64,000 nt of DNA from an uncultured Bacteroidales bacterium (lineage in GTDB: Bacteria; Bacteroidota; Bacteroidia; Bacteroidales; F082): assembly GCA_900317155.1 (NCBI GenBank), contig ONFO01000004.1, positions 1-64,000 on the forward strand, read 5' to 3'. A program made the position numbers and the translations under genes. The notes under the pieces are model-generated. The model was not told where the DNA came from, did not search any database, and worked only from the letters and a program-made list of their open reading frames with translations. Numbering within the stretch: the stretch's first letter is position 1; each line of letters begins with the position of its first letter. Below are positions 43,446 to 50,918 of the stretch, one piece after another.

Positions 43446-45278
43446 ATGGCCAAGCAAAAAACATTCTCCCGCGTCCTCACCTATGTCAAGCCCTATTGGG
43501 GCAGCATCGTCCTGAATCTGGTCTTCAACCTGATGGCCATTTTCTTCTCGTTGTTTTCCTTCGCTTTGGTGGGACCGTTCCTTACCTTATTATTCAAGGA
43601 AGGCGCGGTGGAAGTCGTGGCCAAGCCCGAGTTCTCTTTCACCTCCGACTACCTGATGGGCTACCTCAACTGGTTCATGAGCAGCCTCATCTCCAGTGGA
43701 GGCAAATACCATGCTTTGGTCTTTATGTGCCTGCTGCTGTTGATTGCGTTTTTCTTCCGCAACCTCGGACGCTTTTTCGCTTGTTATTTCATGGCCAATG
43801 TGCGCGTGGGAGCCGTCCACGACCTGCGCCGAGATGTGTATAACAAAATCCTCATCCTGCCTCTCTCCTTCTACCACAGCCGGCAGAAAGGTGACACCAT
43901 CGCCCGTATCACCACTGACGTGCAAGAGGTCGAGGTCTCGATTTTGAACTACTTGGAGATGCTCATTAAGGATCCGCTGACCATCCTGTTCTTCTTCCTC
44001 TTCATGGTGACCTTAAGCCCAAAATTGACCCTTTTCGTGCTGATTGTCTTGCCTTTGGCAGGTCTGATTATCGGTAAAGTCGGCAAAATGCTGAAAAAGG
44101 AATCGAAGGAAGGACAAACCAAGTTGGCAGGTATTATTTCCACCGTAGAGGAAACCATTTCTGGCTTGCGTATCATCAAGGCTTTCAACGCCATACGATA
44201 TTCTAGCGACAAGTTTGAAGAACAAAACGCCGATTATACCAAGGTGCTTCGCGGCATCCACCGCAAGCGTGACATGAGTTCTCCGATGAGTGAGTTCCTT
44301 TCGTCGGCAGTGGTCATCCTCGTGTTGTGGTTTGGTGGCAAGCTCATCCTCGGCGGCAACGGCAGTATCGATGCAGGCAGTTTTATCAGTTACATCGTCG
44401 TTTTCTCACAAATCATCTCCCCTGCCAAGTCGTTCTCTCAAGGCTATTACAATGTACAAAAAGGTGTGGCCTCGGCCGAACGCATCTTCGAAATATTGGA
44501 TGCCGAAGAGGTGATTACTGAGAAAGAAAACGCTCTGCCAATCAAAGACTTCAAGGACAGCATCGAATACAAAGATGTGCATTTCAGCTACGGCAAGGAC
44601 GAAGTCTTGAAGGGCATCGACTTAAAAATCCCAAAGGGAAAGTTCGTCGCCCTCGTAGGCGAGAGCGGTGGTGGCAAGTCGACCATGGCCGACCTTTTGC
44701 CGCGTTTCTACGAAGTAGGCAGCGGGTGTGTCAGCATCGATGGTCACGACATCCGCGACTATAAGATCGGTGACCTGCGCGGCTTGATGGGTGTGGTGTC
44801 GCAGGAGACCATACTCTTCAACGACACCGTGTTCAACAACATCGCTTTCGGCATGAAGGACGTCTCGAAGGAACAGGTCATCGAAGCCGCCAAGATCGCC
44901 AACGCGCATGAGTTCATCATGGAGTTGGAACACGGCTATGACACCCGCATCGGCGACCGAGGCATGAACCTCAGCGGCGGCCAGCGACAGAGGCTCAGCA
45001 TCGCCCGCGCCGTGCTGAAGAACCCGCCCATCCTCATCTTGGATGAGGCTACCTCGTCTTTAGATACCGAGAGCGAGCGACTGGTGCAGGACGCCCTATC
45101 GAAAGTGATGAGCCAACGCACCTCCATCGTCATCGCCCACCGCCTGTCTACCATCCAATATGCCGACGAAATCGTGGTGCTACAGAAAGGCCAAATCATC
45201 GAACGCGGCAAACACGACGACTTGATTGCCTTGGGTGGTGTTTATAAGAAACTGACCGACTTGCAATCCATCGGATAA
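43446..45278 (+). CDS. MsbA-like ABC transporter (permease-ATPase fusion)
   Basis: 610 residues. A six-helix exporter domain (~1-330) is fused to an ATPase domain: Walker A VGESGGGKST, Q-loop VVSQET, signature NLSGGQRQRLS, Walker B ILILDEATSSLD, H-loop IAHRLST. The half-transporter would dimerise. Sequence is of the lipid A/lipid flippase (MsbA) group, so lipid export is the likeliest role. ATG at 43446 preferred over an upstream ATG within the purB-proximal spacer. Confidence 0.88.
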   Translation: MAKQKTFSRVLTYVKPYWGSIVLNLVFNLMAIFFSLFSFALVGPFLTLLFKEGAVEVVAKPEFSFTSDYLMGYLNWFMSSLISSGGKYHALVFMCLLLLIAFFFRNLGRFFACYFMANVRVGAVHDLRRDVYNKILILPLSFYHSRQKGDTIARITTDVQEVEVSILNYLEMLIKDPLTILFFFLFMVTLSPKLTLFVLIVLPLAGLIIGKVGKMLKKESKEGQTKLAGIISTVEETISGLRIIKAFNAIRYSSDKFEEQNADYTKVLRGIHRKRDMSSPMSEFLSSAVVILVLWFGGKLILGGNGSIDAGSFISYIVVFSQIISPAKSFSQGYYNVQKGVASAERIFEILDAEEVITEKENALPIKDFKDSIEYKDVHFSYGKDEVLKGIDLKIPKGKFVALVGESGGGKSTMADLLPRFYEVGSGCVSIDGHDIRDYKIGDLRGLMGVVSQETILFNDTVFNNIAFGMKDVSKEQVIEAAKIANAHEFIMELEHGYDTRIGDRGMNLSGGQRQRLSIARAVLKNPPILILDEATSSLDTESERLVQDALSKVMSQRTSIVIAHRLSTIQYADEIVVLQKGQIIERGKHDDLIALGGVYKKLTDLQSIG

Positions 45279-45281
45279 GCC

Positions 45282-45539
45282 ATGAAAAAACGATTTACCT
45301 TTTCCACGGGCGAGCACATCGAGGCCGACCTAGAGGACTTGCAACGCCTCTTGCGCGCCAACCAGCAGTATTACGAAAACTATCAAGATGTCCTCGGCTC
45401 ACTCGAAGACGACGACTATGTGGCGCGTGGCAATGGTTTCTGCGACCGCAAATACAGCGACGACTTCATTGAGGGGCAACTGGAGAAATATGCACAGCGG
45501 GTGAAGGAAATTCAACAATGGATTGCAGAATGGAAATAG
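45282..45539 (+). CDS. small hypothetical protein
   Basis: 85 residues, acidic, predicted helical and coiled (LEDLQRLLRANQQYYENYQDVLGSL; EGQLEKYAQRVKEIQQWIAEWK). Begins 3 nt after the ABC transporter stop. Unrecognised; possibly an accessory of the transporter operon. Confidence 0.7.
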   Translation: MKKRFTFSTGEHIEADLEDLQRLLRANQQYYENYQDVLGSLEDDDYVARGNGFCDRKYSDDFIEGQLEKYAQRVKEIQQWIAEWK

Positions 45540-45551
45540 CTTCTTAAAATC

Positions 45552-45620
45552 TTGCCGTTATCGGCAAAAATTTAGCCTTTTTTACTACGTTTTATCTTAT
45601 TTTCTTGCCGATAACGGCAA
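45552..45620. repeat. pair of TTGCCGTTATCGGCAA palindromes
   Basis: TTGCCGTTATCGGCAA (45552-45567) and its exact reverse complement TTGCCGATAACGGCAA (45605-45620), 37 bp apart between convergent genes. Each is a hairpin; each could end one of the flanking genes or be a protein site. Confidence 0.65.
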
Positions 45621-45624
45621 ATCA

Positions 45625-46530
45625 TCACATCTCCTTCGCTACTCTTGCCGCCAAGCGAGCGTTGTTCAGCACCAGCTGGATGTTGGAGGCGAGGCTGTCG
45701 CCGCCCGTAAGGTCTTTAATGCGCGCCAACAGAAAAGGTGTCGTCTCCTTGCCGTGAATGCCCAACCTCTTGGCATCTGCCACGGCCTCATCAATGGCGG
45801 TGTTGATGCGGTCGGCATCCATGGAATACTCCTCTGGGATGGGGTTGGTGACCAACATACCACCGCCGAGTCCCATCTCCTGCTTGGCGATGAAGGCCTT
45901 GGCCACCTCCTCGGGAGTGTCGAGGCGATAATCCACCTTGAAGCCACTCTTTCGGGTATAGAAAGCGGGCAGTTCTTCCGTGCCATAGCCAATTACCGGC
46001 ACGCCCTTGGTCTCGAGGTATTCAAGCGTTAAACCCAGGTCGAGAATCGACTTGGCACCGGCACAAATGACCATGACGGGGGTGCGAGCCAACTCCTCCA
46101 AATCGGCGGAGATGTCCATAGTGATCTCTGCACCACGGTGCACGCCGCCCACGCCACCAGTGGCAAACACGCGAATGCCTGCCAATGCGGCAATGATCAT
46201 CGTCGTGGCCACCGTCGTAGCGCCATCTTGTCCGCGTGCCACGAGCACAGGCAGGTCACGGCGCGAGGCCTTGGTGACAGCGGTGCCTTTCTTGCCCAGA
46301 TATTCAATCTCCGATGGGGTCAAGCCTGCCTTCAGGCGGCCTCCGATGACGGCGATGGTGGCAGGCACTGCCCCCTCGTCGCGGATGGTCTGCTCCACCC
46401 GCAACGCCGTCTCCACATTCTGGGGGTAAGGCATTCCGTGGGATATGATGGTCGATTCGAGAGCCACGACAGGCTTTCCGTTTTTCAATGCTTCAGCCAC
46501 TTCGGGCGAGAGGTCAAGGTATTTGTTCAT
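45625..46530 (-). CDS. psuG: pseudouridine-5'-phosphate glycosidase
   Basis: Splits pseudouridine 5'-phosphate into uracil and ribose 5-phosphate in pseudouridine salvage. About 301 residues: VVALESTIISHGMPYPQN, GLTPSEIEYLG, TTVATTMIIAALAGIRVFATGG, SIGGVHRG-type (VGGVHRGAEITMDISADL). ATG at 46530 chosen. Works with the kinase at 46734, 0.2 kb upstream on the same strand. Confidence 0.94.
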   Translation of the reverse strand: MNKYLDLSPEVAEALKNGKPVVALESTIISHGMPYPQNVETALRVEQTIRDEGAVPATIAVIGGRLKAGLTPSEIEYLGKKGTAVTKASRRDLPVLVARGQDGATTVATTMIIAALAGIRVFATGGVGGVHRGAEITMDISADLEELARTPVMVICAGAKSILDLGLTLEYLETKGVPVIGYGTEELPAFYTRKSGFKVDYRLDTPEEVAKAFIAKQEMGLGGGMLVTNPIPEEYSMDADRINTAIDEAVADAKRLGIHGKETTPFLLARIKDLTGGDSLASNIQLVLNNARLAARVAKEM

Positions 46531-46560
46531 ATTATTTGGTTCTATATTAAACTTCAATTC

Positions 46561-46690
46561 TTTGACACGGGACTACTGGACTTTTTGACCATGTCCATTG
46601 ACAATGACCATGAACGCTTTCACGGGAATGCTGAAATTTCAGCTCTTGGTTGAAGTGGTCATTGTCATTGTCACAAGTCATAGTTCCGCA
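46561..46690. repeat. fold-back element, family E, between psuK and psuG
   Basis: Arms GACAATGACCA (46600-46610) and TGGTCATTGTC (46656-46666) enclose a perfect palindrome GCTGAAATTTCAGC (46630-46643). It interrupts the psuK-psuG transcript. Confidence 0.6.
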
Positions 46691-46733
46691 GTCTCGCGTT
46701 TTATATGTAAACTTATTATTCTCATCTACTTCC

Positions 46734-47567
46734 CTATTGTTGATTTACTGTATCAGGACTTTCAATGTTATGTTTTGCACAGAGCAGGCCGATGTGCGCG
46801 GCTTCTGCGATAGTAGCTTCGGGACCAGCATGGATGATGCCAGCCATAAGTGCGTCGCCAGCGCCAGTGGCATTCACCACATGGCAAGGTAGAGCAGGAA
46901 AATGGTGTTTGGCGTCGCCCTCAACGACCTCCAACCCATCCGCTCCGAGGCTGACAAATCTTCTATCGACACCTTGCAAGTCGGCAAGGATGGCGTTTTC
47001 GATTTGATTGCATTTCAGCGTGAACAAATGCATTTTGACCGACATCGCCATGGCCTCTTTGATTTTGGCGGCCTTGGCGCCCGACACGGCATCCACATAA
47101 AGGGGCTTGTCGGTATGGTCGATGAGATAGGCCAAAGTTCCCACGGGGATGTTGGCATCGGCAACGAAGGCATCAACATCGCCCAACTTTTCCATTTTTA
47201 GGGCCAGCCATTCGGGAGTGATGTCCTCGGCAGCAGCCATATCCGCCACGCCACCGACCATCTCGCCATCGCAGTCGTTGATGCTCAGGAAACAAGAGCG
47301 CGCACCTGGGGCGGCATAGTCGCAGAGACTGATGTCGATGTGGGCTTTACGGCAACTCTCGGCGGTGAAACGACCAAAGTCGTCGCCTCCGAACAAAGTC
47401 AAGAAGACGACCTCGTCACCAAGCAGTGCAAGATTATGGGCGATGTTACGCCCTACCCCACCCGCAGTCAGGCGCACCGTGCCAGGGTTGGAGTCGCCAG
47501 ACACAAAGACACTGAAGCTCGTGGCGATAATGTCGGCATTCGCTCCGCCGATCACACAGATTCTCAT
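46734..47567 (-). CDS. psuK: PfkB-family kinase, probable pseudouridine kinase
   Basis: Ribokinase-fold sugar kinase of 277 residues: RICVIGGANADI, LTAGGVGRNIAHNLALLG (PfkB signature 1) and VNATGAGDALMAGII (signature 2 with catalytic Asp). The first step of pseudouridine salvage is inferred from its place beside psuG on the same strand. The family also includes ribokinase and adenosine kinases, so specificity rests on context. Confidence 0.88.
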   Translation of the reverse strand: MRICVIGGANADIIATSFSVFVSGDSNPGTVRLTAGGVGRNIAHNLALLGDEVVFLTLFGGDDFGRFTAESCRKAHIDISLCDYAAPGARSCFLSINDCDGEMVGGVADMAAAEDITPEWLALKMEKLGDVDAFVADANIPVGTLAYLIDHTDKPLYVDAVSGAKAAKIKEAMAMSVKMHLFTLKCNQIENAILADLQGVDRRFVSLGADGLEVVEGDAKHHFPALPCHVVNATGAGDALMAGIIHAGPEATIAEAAHIGLLCAKHNIESPDTVNQQ

Positions 47568-47603
47568 GGCTTAGTGTTTTTATTACAGCTGTTGTTGTTG
47601 GGG

Positions 47604-47611
47604 CAAAAATA
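47604..47611 (-). promoter_or_regulatory. -7 promoter element of psuK-psuG
   Basis: TATTTTTG followed by CCCC on the minus strand, 36 nt before the psuK start. Confidence 0.5.
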
Positions 47612-47674
47612 CGAAAAAGTATAGATTCCACAAATACTGGGATGACCTACAAGTCTAAAAAATCATGCGTGTTC

Positions 47675-47747
47675 ATAGTGGTAGGAGCAAATTTTACGCA
47701 CACCACTATTTGTCAATGAAAATAACGTGAGTATTTTGCACGTTATT
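47675..47747. repeat. two adjacent inverted repeats at the left edge of the gene array
   Basis: ATAGTGGT / ACCACTAT (47675-47682, 47702-47709) and AATAACGTG / CACGTTATT (47721-47729, 47739-47747, 9-nt loop). They precede the first array gene by 17 bp. Confidence 0.6.
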
Positions 47748-47764
47748 AGATAAAACCGAACCTC

Positions 47765-48079
47765 ATGTCACGGAACAACGAATTCTTTCATGCCTGCAAG
47801 GTCGATAATTGGTACATCTTTGAGCATACCGAATACGAATGGGATGACATCGTGAACGCCTTCATTGCGGGAGGCTTGTATGCCGACAAAAACCCCAGAA
47901 TCCAATGGGTGAAACTCACCGATGAATCAGTCAAAGAATTGTTTGACTACGCGAGATATTTGGTTTACCGTGCGGATTACGATGAGTACTATGTCCTTGA
48001 CGGAACGACCATTAAGGGAACCATCAACGAAGGGAAATACACCCATGCCAAATTGATTGAGGGGCCAGGGATGGTTTGA
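47765..48079 (+). CDS. hypothetical protein, first gene of the array
   Basis: 104 residues, rich in Asp, Glu, Trp and Tyr (DNWYIFEHTEYEWDDIVNAF; YLVYRADYDEYYVLDGTT). No signal peptide, membrane segment or known family. Ends 26 nt before array element 1. The strongly acidic surface recalls DNA-mimic or anti-restriction proteins, but that is only a guess. Confidence 0.6.
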   Translation: MSRNNEFFHACKVDNWYIFEHTEYEWDDIVNAFIAGGLYADKNPRIQWVKLTDESVKELFDYARYLVYRADYDEYYVLDGTTIKGTINEGKYTHAKLIEGPGMV

Positions 48080-48105
48080 AATTTGAGTTTTTTTTAGTTT
48101 GATTT

Positions 48106-48150
48106 AGCCTGTGCAATAATTTGGCACAGCCTTTCTTTTTCTTTGCAGCC
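48106..48150 (+). repeat. array element 1 (terminator-promoter hybrid)
   Basis: AGCCTGTGC-loop-GCACAGCCT hairpin followed by TTTCTTTTTCTTTGCAGCC. One stem mismatch against the consensus GCACAGGCT. It lies 26 nt after the preceding stop and 94 nt before the next start. Confidence 0.8.
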
Positions 48151-48244
48151 TGAACCGAGCACGAAGATTTTTTTCGCCCCGGGGTTGAAAAAACACGGCT
48201 TGTGTACTATAATTATTGTTGAAAGATTAAGGAAGGAGAAAGCT

Positions 48245-49900
48245 ATGGAATCCGAGAAAAAGACGACCAAGAAAATTGACATGCTGACCGCAGTGGAAAA
48301 GATTGTGGACCTCTCGAAAGGATCGCAACTGAACACGGAGTTTTACCGCAAGGCGGCGCGACCCATCAAGTACCTTATGGACAAGATGGAACTCACCAAG
48401 GAACAGGCGGTGATGATGTCGCTGTTCATCGACAAGAGCAACGACACCATCCGCATCAGTGATTTCTCCGAACACCTCCAGTGCAGCACCACCCGTGTCA
48501 TCCGTCTCATGAAGGATGTTGACGAGTTGGAATGCCGTGGCTTGGTGAACTGCAGCCGCACTCGTGGCGGCATCACTTACCATGTGCCCATGGAGGTAGT
48601 CAATGCTTTTAAGAACGACGAGAAATTCGTGCCTCAAGATTGCTCTGGTCTGACTTGTGCCGAGTTGTTTGGCCTCATCGACGATATCATGGAAATGCGC
48701 GACGACAACGAGTTGAGCACCGATGCCGCAGAAAGAAAACTCCGCGATCTGCTCGACAGCAACCAACACCTGATTTTCGTTCAAAAGCTGAAAGGTTTCA
48801 ACCTTTATGAAAAGGACGAGATGCTGCTGCTTTTGTTCTCACACCTGTTTGTCAACAACAATGACGACAACATCGGCTATCACGACTTGAACTTTTTCTA
48901 CGACCAGAGGTACGAGTGGAACTATATCAGGAGCCGTTTGGTCAACAACACGCACGTCTTGCTCGACATCAAGATGATTGAATACAACAACGATGACGGT
49001 TTCGTGAACCGCGAGTCGTTCCGCATGACCTGGAAAGCCAAACAGATGCTGTTTCCTGAGTTGAACCTGGCTTCGATGAAGCAGGATGTCAACAGGAAAG
49101 GCCTGATTAAACATGAGGACATCGTTGAGAAACAACTCTTTTACGACAAGGGCGTTGCGGCACAAGTGGCCGACCTAGGTCAGTTGCTGGAGGAAGAGCA
49201 TTATCGTGAGATTTGCGAACGCTTGAAAGGCAAGGGGTATCGCAGCGGCTTCACCTGCTTGTTCTACGGTGCACCTGGTACGGGTAAGACCGAAACCGTG
49301 TTGCAGCTGGCGCGTCAGACGGGACGCGACATCATGCAGGTCAACATTTCGGAAATCAAGAGCATGTGGGTTGGAGAGAGTGAGAAGAACATCAAGGCGG
49401 TGTTCGACCAGTATCGCGAGAAGGTCGCACAGCAGTCCATCACCCCTATCCTGCTCTTCAACGAGGCCGACGCCATCATCGGCAAACGTCAGGAGGGAGC
49501 GGAGCGTGCCGTGGAGAAGATGGAGAACTCCATCCAGAACATCATCCTTCAGGAGATGGAGACTCTCGAAGGCATCCTCATCGCCACCACCAACCTCGCC
49601 CAAAACATGGACAAGGCTTTCGAACGCCGTTTCCTCTACAAAATCAAGTTCAACAAGCCCACGCTGGTGGCCAGGATGCAAATCTGGCACTCGATGCTGC
49701 CCGAGTTGCAAGAGTCAGACATCCGTGCCCTGGCCGAGAAGTACGACTTCAGCGGTGGACAGATTGAGAACATAGCGCGACACTATGCCATCGACAGCAT
49801 CTTGCACAGCGATTCGGCGGCATCGTTGGAAAAGCTCATGGAACACTGCGATAGCGAACGTTTGGAACAGAAAGAAAGCCATAAGATTGGCTTTAAATAA
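48245..49900 (+). CDS. AAA+ ATPase with N-terminal winged-helix region
   Basis: 551 residues. The N-terminal ~330 residues include a helical region and a probable wHTH (MSLFIDKSNDTIRISDFSEHL). The AAA+ module has Walker A FYGAPGTGKTETV, Walker B ILLFNEADAII with Asn in place of the usual first Asp (NEAD), sensor 1 IATTN and the arginine finger segment AFERRFLYKIKF. CDC48/SpoVK-type fold. ATG at 48245 follows GGAAGGAG. Lone gene between elements 1 and 2. The target is unknown; a remodelling ATPase is the safe description. Confidence 0.85.
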   Translation: MESEKKTTKKIDMLTAVEKIVDLSKGSQLNTEFYRKAARPIKYLMDKMELTKEQAVMMSLFIDKSNDTIRISDFSEHLQCSTTRVIRLMKDVDELECRGLVNCSRTRGGITYHVPMEVVNAFKNDEKFVPQDCSGLTCAELFGLIDDIMEMRDDNELSTDAAERKLRDLLDSNQHLIFVQKLKGFNLYEKDEMLLLLFSHLFVNNNDDNIGYHDLNFFYDQRYEWNYIRSRLVNNTHVLLDIKMIEYNNDDGFVNRESFRMTWKAKQMLFPELNLASMKQDVNRKGLIKHEDIVEKQLFYDKGVAAQVADLGQLLEEEHYREICERLKGKGYRSGFTCLFYGAPGTGKTETVLQLARQTGRDIMQVNISEIKSMWVGESEKNIKAVFDQYREKVAQQSITPILLFNEADAIIGKRQEGAERAVEKMENSIQNIILQEMETLEGILIATTNLAQNMDKAFERRFLYKIKFNKPTLVARMQIWHSMLPELQESDIRALAEKYDFSGGQIENIARHYAIDSILHSDSAASLEKLMEHCDSERLEQKESHKIGFK

Positions 49901-49927
49901 TTTGGGAGAACAATGTAAAGATTATTG

Positions 49928-49974
49928 AGACTGTGCCGTGATTTGGCGCAGTCTTTTGTTTTCTTTGCAGCGTG
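49928..49974 (+). repeat. array element 2 (terminator-promoter hybrid)
   Basis: AGACTGTGCC-loop-GGCGCAGTCT then TTTGTTTTCTTTGCAGCG. Relative to the consensus the third stem pair has changed on both sides (C-G to A-T), which supports a functional hairpin. Confidence 0.8.
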
Positions 49975-50014
49975 AAAAACAGCAACAGCGACCTCCACAT
50001 TCAAGAAACTATGC

Positions 50015-50022
50015 TATTTTTG
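50015..50022 (+). promoter_or_regulatory. -7 promoter element of the PLD gene
   Basis: TATTTTTG followed by CATT, 22 nt before the start codon; a canonical promoter in addition to element 2. Confidence 0.5.
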
Positions 50023-50044
50023 CATTATTAAACAAACAGCAACC

Positions 50045-50557
50045 ATGTTGAAACTCATCATCGATTCTGCCCATTACACCGAAGTACTCGCTCGGGTCAC
50101 CAAAGTCAAGCGCAGCCTCTGGATTGGCACTGCCGACATCAAAGACCTGTATGTCAAGGTAGGCTCTCAAACGAAGCCCTTCCTTGCGGTCTTGGCGCAG
50201 CTCATCAAAAAAGGTGTGGAAGTGCGGCTCATCCATGCCAAGGAGCCGGGTCCAGCGTTTCGTGAGGACTTTGACAAATACCCTGCCTTGTTTGATGACC
50301 TGGAAAGGGTGCTTTGTCCGAGGGTGCATTTCAAGATTTTGGTCTTCGATGGTCAAGTGGCTTATATTGGCAGTGCCAACCTCACTGGTGCAGGCATTGG
50401 CATGAAAGGCGATGGTACACGCAATTTCGAGGCCGGCATCCTCACCGACAATCCCGAACTGGTCGAGCAAGCCATGAACCAATTTGATGAGGTTTGGATA
50501 GGGAAGCACTGCAAGGCATGTAAACGGAAAGAGTTTTGTGGGGATCCGATAGCCTGA
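50045..50557 (+). CDS. single-HKD phospholipase D-like protein
   Basis: 170 residues with one HKD motif, HFKILVFDGQVAYIGSAN (~residues 96-113), followed by LTGAGIG. Single-HKD members are usually dimeric nucleases. A C-terminal cluster CKACKRKEFCG could bind zinc or iron-sulfur. No signal peptide, so a cytosolic nuclease is likely. It occupies one array unit alone. Confidence 0.82.
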   Translation: MLKLIIDSAHYTEVLARVTKVKRSLWIGTADIKDLYVKVGSQTKPFLAVLAQLIKKGVEVRLIHAKEPGPAFREDFDKYPALFDDLERVLCPRVHFKILVFDGQVAYIGSANLTGAGIGMKGDGTRNFEAGILTDNPELVEQAMNQFDEVWIGKHCKACKRKEFCGDPIA

Positions 50558-50584
50558 TTGTTTCAGAGACAAGATAATGTTTAT

Positions 50585-50634
50585 AGCCTGTGCTTCAATT
50601 CGGCACAGGCTTTTGCTTTCTTCGCAGCGTGAAA
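50585..50634 (+). repeat. array element 3 (terminator-promoter hybrid)
   Basis: Perfect AGCCTGTGC / GCACAGGCT stem (50585-50593, 50603-50611), then TTTTGCTTTCTTCGCAGCG. 27 nt after the PLD stop. Confidence 0.85.
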
Positions 50635-50651
50635 ACAACAAAGAAAACACC

Positions 50652-50856
50652 ATGAAATACAGACACAAAATGAAGCTGCAAGAAACAGTCATGGTAAAAG
50701 GGCAAAAACGCCGCGTGGGCCACACAATACGCCAACACGAAGAACTACAGACGCTATGAGAAGCAGTTTTATTCCTGCCATTCGCTATGCAAAGAAAAAG
50801 CCTGGCATGTGCTGTTTATATATATGGAACGCCGGATGCGGGGGTGGTGGGATTGA
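50652..50856 (+). pseudogene. possible frameshifted small basic gene
   Basis: An ATG 17 nt after element 3 opens MKYRHKMKLQETVMVKG, which stops after 35 residues. From about 50715 a different frame continues with protein-like sequence (TKNYRRYEKQFYSCHS, then KAWHVLFIYMERRM) to a stop at 50856. One single-base change would join them into a ~68-residue basic protein. It may instead be two unrelated frames. Confidence 0.35.
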
Positions 50857-50891
50857 ATTTAGATAATAGTAAGATGAATTGAATTAAAACC

Positions 50892-50899
50892 TATATTTG
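50892..50899 (+). promoter_or_regulatory. -7 promoter element of the DUF262 pair
   Basis: TATATTTG, 19 nt before the first DUF262 start codon. Confidence 0.5.
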
Positions 50900-50918
50900 C
50901 AATCAAATTGTTTGTAAT

